DNA of 64,000 nucleotides, from NCBI GenBank assembly GCA_032716605.1, contig CM064481.1, positions 18,408,811-18,472,810 on the forward strand, read 5' to 3'. The position numbers and the translations under genes are program-made. Under the pieces are notes generated by a model. It was not told the DNA's origin. It saw only the letters and a list, made by a program, of their open reading frames with translations, and searched no databases. The DNA is from Paralithodes platypus. Taxonomy: Eukaryota > Arthropoda > Malacostraca > Decapoda > Lithodidae. This document shows positions 56,027 through 64,000 of the stretch, piece after piece (within the stretch, counting starts at the first letter, position 1; every line of letters begins with the position of its first letter).

Positions 56027-57187
56027 TTATGTACTGGAACAATACATAATCCCAAACTTGCAATCCAGTGTTGCAAACCCATACACCCCCCCCCCCCCCT
56101 TTGTCAAAGAAAACAAAGGAAAAGAACGAGGGACAAGGGGGGAAGACCAGGGATCTTCGCCAGAGCACCAGGAAACACGACCCCCGAGAGCAATCACCGG
56201 CCGAGGGGGTCGAACACTGGACACGGAGAGGTAGGAGGAGATGAAGGAATTGATAGAAGACCACAAAACCGCTGAGGCGATGGCAGGGAAGGATCGACGT
56301 GGCAGGAACCGGAAGGAGGCAGCAAAGGATCTGACATCGTGCGCAGAACCCCTACAAACAGGGTGACGGGCACGAACGGTCCGACAAACGTGGCGGCCCA
56401 TCTGCACCTGCGAGAGCCTCTCACCTGTCCGAGGAGACACCCACACAGCAGTACCCGAAGGCGGCGCCACAGACGCAACAGAGGAGTGCAAGGCTGACAC
56501 CGGGCACAACACATGGCGAGGATGCCCACGCCGTAAAGCCTGGACGGCGAAAGGCTGGAAAACGGGGGCCTCCCTCCCATGCGTGGTAACAAAAGGAGGG
56601 GAGGAGGCGAACGAGACGCCATGCAAGGACGGGGAGAATCGCACGCAGTCCCGGGGCCGTGACAATGCCGCTAGTGCAGACACCCGATCCCCAGTGGCCA
56701 GAGCGACAAGGAAGAGTGGACGCCCGAGCAACGGAACCGGCGTAGCGGCCCTTGTAGACGTGGGGGAAGCCAGAAGGACCAGAGCCCGCCCCAGATCCCA
56801 CTGCGGAGGGACCTGGCGCGGAGGCGGTCGATCCCGGAAGGCAGCCGTCAGGAAGGAATCCAGCACCTGTGGCGGAACGACCAGCCCAGCGACGGACCCA
56901 AAGAACCCCCGGACGGCAGACAAGTGGGTACGTATAGCGTCGACTGGAAAGCGACGTGTACGGAAGAGGTGAAACAAGGAGCGTAGGACGAGGGAAGGAG
57001 AGCCAACTGGCAGGCGAGTGGCCTGTAGCCACCTAGTAAAAAACCTCCAGCGGGACCCGTAAGGCCCCCAAGGAGAAGACGGCCAGGAACGCTGCAGGAA
57101 GTCAGTCAGGGCCCGGCCGGGGACCGGGAGCCACCGTGCCTCATGAACAAGCACGATGCGAAGGCCAAAGAGGTCCGCAGGACCCAA
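56027..57187 (-). CDS. DIRS-1 tyrosine recombinase, catalytically complete
   Basis: Open for 386 codons (the ORF begins at a TTG; the true start may be upstream by fusion to the RT-RNase H frame). An N-terminal core-binding region (about residues 35-110: SRWRFFTRWL, SLVLRSLFHLF, HLSAVRGFF) is followed by the catalytic domain with arginine in ATGDRVSALAAL (R168), the H-x2-R motif in AHDVRSF (H283, R286) and the tyrosine nucleophile in SINSFISSYL (Y319). All four expected residues are present. It would integrate a circular cDNA without target duplication. After residue 360 the frame passes a poly-G tract (56085-56099) and probably ends there functionally. Relatedness to DIRS-2 34.5-39.8 kb is clear. 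Confidence 0.88.
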   Translation of the reverse strand: MGPADLFGLRIVLVHEARWLPVPGRALTDFLQRSWPSSPWGPYGSRWRFFTRWLQATRLPVGSPSLVLRSLFHLFRTRRFPVDAIRTHLSAVRGFFGSVAGLVVPPQVLDSFLTAAFRDRPPPRQVPPQWDLGRALVLLASPTSTRAATPVPLLGRPLFLVALATGDRVSALAALSRPRDCVRFSPSLHGVSFASSPPFVTTHGREAPVFQPFAVQALRRGHPRHVLCPVSALHSSVASVAPPSGTAVWVSPRTGERLSQVQMGRHVCRTVRARHPVCRGSAHDVRSFAASFRFLPRRSFPAIASAVLWSSINSFISSYLSVSSVRPPRPVIALGGRVSWCSGEDPWSSPLVPRSFPLFSLTKGGGGVYGFATLDCKFGIMYCSST

Positions 57188-59056
57188 CCTAGCCCAAGTG
57201 GAAGCCGGAGACAGGGAGAGGGACCGGACCCGGGCACCACCGCGGCAACCGGGCGGACCAAGTCCGTGCCGGCCACAGAGGCGCGAGGAGCCAGACGCAG
57301 CCGTGGTACAGCCGCAGCTTCGCGAAGACTGGGCACATCAACAGCGCGTCTGGAGGCGGAAAGATGGATATCGACCGCCACCAGTACCAGGCGACCATGA
57401 AAGCGTCCGGACCCCCCCCGGAGCGCGAGGCCGGAGGGAGAGGTCCAGAGGCAACTGGCGCGGCACCCCCGATGCGAACAAGGCGACCTCCGGAACACCT
57501 CAGGAAGCCGCGAGGTCGGCGAACACAGTCCGTTTCAACGCCCATTCTACAAGAACGCCCTGCCCTCTCGACAGGGCGGCCGCCCAAAGGGTGGCAGGCC
57601 CGTGCAGGGAGGAGGCATGCAAGGAGAAGGGGTGTCGGTCCGCGAGGAAGAACAACTCCACCGAGACCCCTAATAGAGTCAACGACCTGGAGGACCCCCG
57701 CATAAGGAAACAGGGGACAGCTTGTCTGAGTGTCCAACCCGAAGGCCACCGACTCACCCCGAAGGGCCAGCGCGTGGTCCCGCAGGAAGAACAAAGGAAC
57801 CAACAATCCGAGGGCATAGACAGGTAAGAGGAGGGAGACCCACCCATCTGCCGGGAAGTGGACGTCCCAGGTTCGATTGGGAACCTCACCCAACCTCGCT
57901 CGACGCATCTGTGGTTACCCAGACCGTCGGCGGGGGGGTCGGGCCAGGGCACAGCCGCAGAGAGCGAGCCCCGAGCAACCCAGCGACCGAAGCGTCGGCG
58001 AACGGTACGCGGGAGCGGCAGGAGCCGATCCATAGGGGCAACGGAAACACCGCGGTGCCCATGAGGAGGAGGCGGCGTAGCCAGAGGCTCCCTAAGGGAA
58101 GGGGCAGAGCGGCCCAATGCAGCGAACCCACGAACGAGTCCCAGAGCCACCCCGGGAGGGAGACCGAGTGCAACACGGCGAGGACCGTTCCACCGAAGGT
58201 GCACCGCGGCCGGCAGACCCCGGGTCACCGTAGCGCAGGACAAAACCCATGCGAGACCGACCCATGGCACGACACGCGACTGGGTCAAGCGTGACTTGGG
58301 AACATCGAAGGGGAACCCTAACCGTGCGATGTCGCGAACGACTGTGAGGGCGTCGCCAATGCACAGGCCGAGGGCGTCGGAAACTACCAACCAAACGGCC
58401 AAGGAAAACAGGAGCTGGAGCCCGCTCCTGAGGAGAGGACCCAGAGCCTGCCCCACCAGTGCGGAGAAGAACTGCGGCGTGATGTGGAGACCGAAGGGAA
58501 GGCCGTCGAACAGGAACACACGATCGGAAGTCTGAACGGCCAAGAATCGCTGGAAGCGAGGATGGAGAGGAACGAGTCAAGACACATCCTGGAGGGCCAG
58601 CGACACTACCCACGACAGAGGGCACAGGGCCAGGCGTACCAGGGGTACCGGCAGCATCCGAAACCGTGTGTGCACGATGTGCCCGTTGAGGGCCAACAGA
58701 TCCACCACCGGTCGCATCGCGTCGCAGGTCGGCGACGGAACCAGAAAGACACGGGAGAGGAAAACCGGGTGACCGGCGGCCAACTCCCTCGACGCTACCC
58801 AGCTCGGGCATGGAAGTGAACACGAGGGCCACCTCTGAAGAGATGGGCCGTTGTCGGTGACAAGAGCGGAGTGGGGGTCTGGACGTCCACCTCCAGGTGA
58901 GACCCCTCCGCGCAACCCGCCGCCCCCAACGTCCCTCGCGGCTACCGAGGGGCGCAAGGGCGAAAACAACCCGAGGGAGCACCCGAGAGGAGGGGAGCGA
59001 CCCGGTACGCCCAGGCGAGAAGGAGAACAAGGAGGCCGACCCAGAGAACTACACAT
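57108..59056 (-). pseudogene. DIRS-1 reverse transcriptase/RNase H
   Basis: RT motifs: VDLLALNGHIVHTRFRM, LALQDVS (then TGA at 58576-58574), VPLHPRFQRFL, VFLFDGLPFGLHITPQFF and KSRLTQSRVVPWVGLAW. Where DIRS RTs carry Y-L-D-D-W-L, this copy reads S-L-A-V-W-L (about 58395), so the catalytic aspartates appear lost. The RNase H-like part has TTDASSEVGWG (about 57890) in another frame, then LLAPLWPARTWSA and PLPVSGFHLG near 57190-57270. At least two frameshifts plus one stop. The polyprotein order RT-RNase H-recombinase is standard for DIRS. Confidence 0.85.
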
Positions 59057-61615
59057 TGTGTTGACGTGGAGGTACTCCCGGTACGGGCCGTGCGGGCATG
59101 AGCGCCACGTTGACCTCCTCTACCCCCGCCCCCCCCAACCTCGTCGAAAATGGCGGGCCACCCCAACCCAACGCCGGCGCGGGGCTGACCCCTTTGAAAG
59201 GCGGCCGGAAGTGGAAGGCCGGCCAGCCCCGACACAGAGGGGATGAAAGGGGCAAGAACAGAAGTGTGAGGCGGAACCGAAGCACTGGCCAGCAACGTCC
59301 CAGTCCTGCGCCCGTGCAAGGCGGCAGCACTTGCAGCAGCACCCCGAAGAGGACCGGCAGAAGGACGGGACTGAGAAGACCCCGCGCGCGGCACAGCGCG
59401 TCGGTGCGTGACCTAAGCAGGGTCCGTAACGACACAGCACGGCGTCGTGTGGCGGAAGCAGGGGCCGCCGACAGAGAAGCGGAGCATTCCCAAGCATCCT
59501 GCGTAAAAAAACCCGACGGATATAGCGCAGAGTACAACAAACCCTGACGAATAACCAAGGGGGCCGGCCGGCAGAACGAAGACCGTACCGTCGTGCGGTG
59601 CCGAGTTGCCGCGCACAAAACCTCCTTCAGCTCGGGAACCAAAGACACCGCGAGCCGAAGGTGGACCCGCTGAACGCGGTCCAAACCCTCGCGAAGATCG
59701 CCTGGCGCAGACGCCTCGAAAAGCCGCAGGTGGTGAACAGACGTCTGGAGGGAACCTAAAGACAAGACAATAAGTCCGTCACCCTCCGTCGCAAGGGAAA
59801 AACCTTGGCGACAGAGGGCTGATCCGGGTGAGAGAAGAACGGGGTAGCAATAGAACAAAGTTCAAGAACGGGCGCGCTCATCCAGGACCAGAACGCGCCG
59901 TCCAACCCGCCGACAGACACAAGAGGAGGCAAAATCAGGGACGACTCCGGGGGAGGGACGGAAGGAGAGCCGTCGACGGATCGGTGTGTGAAGTCGAAGG
60001 CCTCAGCAAACCAGGCCTCCAATGGGAGAGGGTGACCGAGCATGATGGCTAAGCCAGGCGTACCGGCGTCGCACAAACCTGTCCCATAGGAAGGACAGAC
60101 CCGTCAACACAGCCAGGGACTGAACAGCCGGAAGGATGTCAGGGCGGCTGAAGTCTGACCAGAGCGTAGGCCCGCAGAAGGGAAGGGGACCGTAGCAGGG
60201 GTAGGTAGGGTGAGGTGCTGAGGGTGAGGCACCGCCAAGAAGGGCGAGGAGAGGGAGTCTTCCATCGACTCCAAGCGCCCGTCGAAGCGTGACACAACCC
60301 AGCCCTGCATAGCCGACAATCGATCCGAGAGAGGCTACCCCCCCCCCCCCCCCAGATTGGTCGGCCCGCAGGGGCGAGCGTGAGCGGGAGCGAGACCCAC
60401 GACACGAACCAGCAGCGTCGCGGCCCAAGGAAGGCGAGCGACGACGGTTGTGTCGCCGTTGAGGGACTCGTCCCCAATCACGAACGGCCGAGGGGGGGGA
60501 AACAGCACCATTCCCCTCTTCCAGCGACACATCAGCTCCTGAGAAAGGGGACCCCAAAACCTCGCGAAACCCCACCGAGGCAAGAGGAGGGGTACCCCCC
60601 TGGCGAGACGGTAAGTGAAGGTCAGGAAGAGAAGAATGAGGAGGAGCAGGACGACGGGAGTGGGAAGGCTGGCCGGGTGAAAGGAGGCCAGGAGCCGCGG
60701 GGGGAAACAGAGCAAGGATCCCCGGGGCTGAGATAACAGGGCGGCCCGACACCGAGGCGGAGGAGGGAGGGACCACCACCGTGGGACGAGACCAGTGAAG
60801 GAAGAAGTAGGCACTGAAGCAGGTTGAAGTAGGAGAAGCAACGACATCCAGGCGGACCCTCCTGGACAGTGTAGGAGGAGGGAGCAGAGGGCCAGCTACA
60901 GCATGAACAACCGCGTGCGGAGAGGACAACGTAAGAGGAAGTCGTCTGGGCTGGGGAAGCGGGCGGAAGGGAGTAGAGCCCCTATCCGCAGAGGCCAGGG
61001 GAGGGCGCACAGGGGCAGAGCCGCTAACCCCCGGCCTCAGGGCGAGAGCCCATGACTGAGGGCGATGGGCGGCGTCAAGGCCGATCAGGAGGACGACGAG
61101 GCGAGCGAGCGAGAGCGTGGACGGAGCCGGGGAACCCCCCGACGATGGGACGACCGGCTGCCGGACCCAGGGGAGAGGGCCCGAGCAGGGAGAGGGCCGA
61201 GGTAAATGGCCTTCAGTCGGGTCAGGGATACCCAGGGCGACGCGGATCCGGTCGCCAACAAAGGCCGGGGAACGGTGGCCCACAGTCCTAATGTGGCGGG
61301 AGACCATCATCCACACCGACGGAAGGGAAGCAGGAGGCCACAGCCGCCGCCGAGGAACCAGGGCCATGGAGCAGCACAACCACCAGGGCCAGACACGTGC
61401 CACACAGAAGCAGGGAGGTAGGCCGTAGAGGACACACAGAGCGAGTGGCGCAAGCAGGACTTGTGGCTCTCCAAGCACGGGGAGCGACAACCAAGGCGAA
61501 AGCAAGGCAGCCTACCTGCACTAGAAGAACACACACCATAATCAGCACGTCGAAGGAGTAAGTGGAGAGAATGTCCAAGAAGAACCAGGGAAGGAGCATG
61601 GGGAAACAGGAACAC
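59049..61615 (-). pseudogene. DIRS-1 gag-like region
   Basis: A GC-rich stretch with overlapping open frames. Near its start (about 61525-61455) one frame has the module C-x4-C-x7-H-x2-C-x2-H-x2-C (CFRLGC, then SHKSCLRHSLC); a C-x2-C (CGTC) follows in a shifted frame at about 61410. There is no ATG immediately before it, unlike DIRS-2. Further down are Arg/Ser-rich segments (GSCRGSRSRSRSPLRADQ near 60390) comparable to the SR-rich part of DIRS-0, followed by a poly-G tract (60339-60353, C on plus). The frames are not continuous, so I treat it as decayed. Confidence 0.6.
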
Positions 61616-61639
61616 ACATGCAAACAGGTATCCGTACTC

Positions 61640-62981
61640 ACCCTAAACTGGGAGCACAGAGGTAGGTGAGGAGGGCGGGCCGAGGCGGAAGAGCACTAGC
61701 AGAACCTGCAAAGATGGAGAAAGTGTTAACCACCACTCAACCATCTTACATGTCAGGGCCTATAACACCAGTAAAGTGCATACACCAATATAGTATCAGG
61801 CAACAAGATGACATAACAAAAGTCCAATAGTGAAAGCCAACTATTACCGCAAATTTGCGGGCCAATGGAGGCATAACCGTACCGACACCACCCTCCTGCA
61901 ATTTCCGCGGGACCCCCCAACGATCTCCGCAAATTTGCGGGGAACCGAAAATGTCCCCAGAGGACCGAATCGAGCACCCCGCAAATTTGCGGGACCGGCC
62001 GAGATGGTCCGGCGCCGAAAAAAGCGAGAGGAGCGTCTAGGAAATACCAAAAGAGGCCCAGAAAAAAGCGTCATCTCCTTATGAACTCAAAGCGACGATG
62101 GCCATCAAGCTGAGCAGTGTCTTCCTTGATAATATCCTGACTCAACCGTTCAAGGGAGAGGCCAAGGAAGACACACCAGGGGAGAGGAGGCACAATCCCC
62201 TAGGAACCACCCAACCCACAGAGACTAGAGCAAAGCCCCATGAGGAGAAGTGGCAGTGAAGGGTGGTTTGGCACAAACAGGGGCCCCCGTAGGGTACCCC
62301 AGGATTGGGCAAAAGGGTATGAAAAGGATGGAGGTGAAAACAGTAAGGGAACACAAAAACCAGTAAATGAAACTGGCGAGAAAAAGGGTGGCCTAGCCGT
62401 GAGGAGAGAATGTGTCAGGGGCGAAAAAAAACCCTGTGGTGTGAGGGAGGGGCCCCCGTGTGGTACCCCAGGATATCACCGAACCACCAAGCGCCCAGGC
62501 CCTTGAGACACGGTGAAGGCTCGAAAGGGGGGACTCGGGAATAACGCTAATAATTCGGCCGACACAAACCCTACAAACAGCACCGCCACCACGAAATCTC
62601 AGATCGTGAACCAACTGTACACCTAGGCTTAGAAAATATGAAATCACATAGGGGCCTAGCAATTCCTGAATGAGAAACAAGCTAGGCTAAAATAAGCTAA
62701 AAGCTAAACTATGCCCAGGGTAACAGGAAAAAAGAATATGAAAAGAAAAAGGAATGAAAAACACACACGAGGAACACCAGGGGACCCCCGTACCTTCCGG
62801 TAGCTATTTCCACACGCTTCTCCATTAAACACACTGAGGAGCCCATTTTACGTGTGCCCTAGATCACGTAACATCTGTCCTAACAAAAAAGAAGGCCAGA
62901 TAAGCCGAAACGAACCTAAACAGGGTGAATTAAAGGAGCACAACAAAAGCGACTGCATTCAATGGAGCGCGTGAAAAAAAT
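61640..62981 (-). other. DIRS-1 leader with palindromes and repeated motifs
   Basis: No coding signal. The 14-bp palindrome CCGCAAATTTGCGG occurs exactly three times, at 61847-61860, 61927-61940 and 61978-61991. A ggggcccccgt(a/g)nggtaccccaggat motif occurs at 62280 and 62450, with a shorter ggggacccccgtacc at 62781. It lies between the right terminal repeat and the gag-like region, so it is the 5' leader/promoter side. Confidence 0.7.
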
Positions 62982-63282
62982 GATGACAAGAGAGGGTCGC
63001 TCATGCGCACGTTCGACAGGGATCTGCACATGACGGAACACAGGATGGGCCTTAAGCGGTAACTAAGGTAAACCCCTTTTTCTTCTCTTCTATGCTTTTT
63101 TCACCTTCGGTTGTAGTTTTGGTTAATGTACAACGTCTCCTAGAGCAAGATAAGGAGTAGACTCTAGACGTTTTCTTTTTAACCGCGGTTGGAATGACGA
63201 CATAGCAGTCAAAATAGACAAGTCGTCATTGCAATTAGGTTAATAGCCTTGACGTTGGATTTGCCAAGACTACTAACAAATT
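62982..63282. repeat. DIRS-1 right terminal repeat (5' end)
   Basis: The reverse complement of 55262-55554 with a few substitutions (for example gttgtagtt versus gtggtagtt). Its outermost 37 bp are also represented, inverted, in the internal complementary region. DIRS terminal repeats usually carry the promoter. Confidence 0.92.
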
Positions 63283-64000
63283 TAACACAATGACGCTGGA
63301 AGCTCCGTTCGTAATCCCGTTTAATAGAAGATGTTTTAGGTGTTTTCGTAAAGCAAAAACACTTCACTATTCATTGAACAACAGTTCCACCATTTCAAAT
63401 ATGGCCGACTGGCCCGACTCCGAGAGATTATAAACACCAAGGATAATAAATTAATCAATGTGACGTCGTAGAGGGATTGAGAAACAAAAGAGGCTCATTA
63501 TATGGACTGACGTGTATATCTACACCCGTTAAAATGTTGCGAGAATTTGTGACGTCACCGTCTAGACAGTGACGTACTCCCACAACAACCATTCATATGC
63601 CATCATCCCTCGTGACGTCACACCCAGTTTATTGACCAATAGATATCAGTATACAACTCGACTCACCTTCCACTCGTCATCCACCAGCTGAGCTGGGAAA
63701 TTGTAAAAGTGAGTCCACAGATGCCCTCTAAATTATTCATTTACCAAGTATATTTTCCATTTATACTATACTACGAAGCAGCAACATATATATGTACAAA
63801 CAACAAATATGCTATAACACTGCACAGTTCTTGAGATATAATCTACAGTAAACTTTTTTCCCCGTTTAATCCAGACGACCCGGAATAATTCCGAACTCAT
63901 CCCAATAGTCCGAATTTTTTCAATTTGGAGGGCCAAATCCGAATGTCACCCAATAGTCCCGAATTTTTTCAAAAATATTGATGGCCAAACTCCCGTGTGA
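63283..64000. other. Right flank with CRE octamers and short tandem repeat; no gene seen
   Basis: AT-rich unique-looking DNA. Perfect TGACGTCA octamers lie at 63550-63557 and 63613-63620, with variants gtgacgtcg (63460) and agtgacgta (63569). A gaccaat box follows at 63635. A ~50-bp imperfect tandem repeat (ccaatagtccgaattttttc) starts near 63903 and 63951. The left flank should rejoin 55208 if DIRS-1 is removed. Confidence 0.6.
63540..63720 (+). promoter_or_regulatory. Possible CRE/CCAAT promoter-like cluster
   Basis: Two perfect palindromic CREs 63 bp apart, a CCAAT box (63636-63640) and a weak TATA-like agtatacaac (about 63648) lie in this order. No transcript or ORF is visible downstream within the window, so this is only a suggestion. 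Confidence 0.25.

Larger units (their letters stand above)
55209..63282 (-). mobile_element. DIRS-1: structurally complete DIRS-type retrotransposon, ~8.07 kb
   Basis: Transcribed on the minus strand, so its 5' end is at 63282. In order: right inverted terminal repeat (62982-63282), leader with motif repeats, gag-like region, RT-RNase H, tyrosine recombinase, internal complementary region (55618-55730) and left terminal repeat (55209-55554). DIRS elements replicate through circular DNA and integrate with a tyrosine recombinase, leaving no target duplication. Consistent with that, only a shared AAT/ATT is seen at the two junctions. Coding is strongly GC-rich against AT-rich flanks. Gag and RT frames are broken; the recombinase is open. 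Confidence 0.92.

Noticed and set aside
56085..56099. Poly-G tract as a proven programmed frameshift site
   Set aside because: No conserved slippery heptamer plus downstream structure that I can show; homopolymer slippage or assembly uncertainty is equally likely.
58296..61428. Many long plus-strand ORFs in the DIRS-1 region
   Set aside because: They are GC-rich antisense shadows of the minus-strand gag, RT and recombinase frames; no family motif is seen on plus.
61847..61992. CRISPR-like array of three short palindromes
   Set aside because: Unequal spacing (80 and 51 bp), no unique equal-length spacers, and a eukaryotic retroelement context.

Overview
This window looks like repeat-dominated genomic DNA from an arthropod, most plausibly a decapod crustacean. 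The evidence is tracts of the arthropod telomere-type repeat (CCTAA/TTAGG), several DIRS-type tyrosine-recombinase retrotransposons (frequent in decapods), five or more non-LTR families, Gypsy fragments, tRNA-derived SINEs and TTAA-flanked MITEs, all nested in each other. The species call is inference. I find no convincing intact, intron-containing host gene. The only non-transposon-like coding sequence is an intronless, frameshifted protein-kinase-like gene at 12.1-13.45 kb.

Layout. 0-4.1 kb: 5' part of a DIRS-like element on the minus strand (gag-like ORF running off the left edge, long leader). 4.3-10.9 kb: an RTE-like LINE on plus, split by a LINE-A copy on minus, which is itself split by a TTAA MITE. 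12.1-13.45 kb: kinase-like pseudogene directly after a LINE-D tail. 14.5-17.7 kb: remnants of LINE-E (ORF1 with esterase-like domain and CCHC knuckles) and LINE-B with two SINE insertions. 17.7-25.8 kb: two Gypsy-type fragments head to head, the right one split by a LINE-A copy with an uninterrupted 949-codon ORF. 26.2-29.3 kb: LINE-B. 29.6-42.06 kb: a degenerate plus-strand DIRS element (DIRS-2) containing a nearly complete two-ORF CR1-like LINE-F and a TTAA MITE. 42.2-44.5 kb: LINE-F fragment split by LINE-C. 44.7-48.35 kb: LINE-D with PHD-like fingers fused to the endonuclease. 48.4-55.2 kb: non-coding mosaic of telomere-type repeats, hairpins, two MITEs and an ~0.9 kb foldback element. 55.2-63.28 kb: a structurally complete DIRS element (DIRS-1) on minus with both inverted terminal repeats and an internal complementary region. 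63.3-64.0 kb: flank with clustered CRE octamers.

How the parts relate. The strongest structural result is DIRS-1/DIRS-2: the internal complementary region can be read as a fused copy of both element ends, as expected for a circular DNA intermediate, and the same pair of hairpins recurs in both elements although their sequences differ. Three independent gag-like ORFs (positions 1-2217, 30.7 kb, 61.5 kb) share a Cys/His module with identical spacing, which ties the left-edge element to the DIRS group and may be an undescribed DIRS Gag zinc-binding domain. DIRS-1 keeps all recombinase catalytic residues but appears to have lost the RT aspartate pair. Because the insertions are nested, their relative ages can be read from the sequence.
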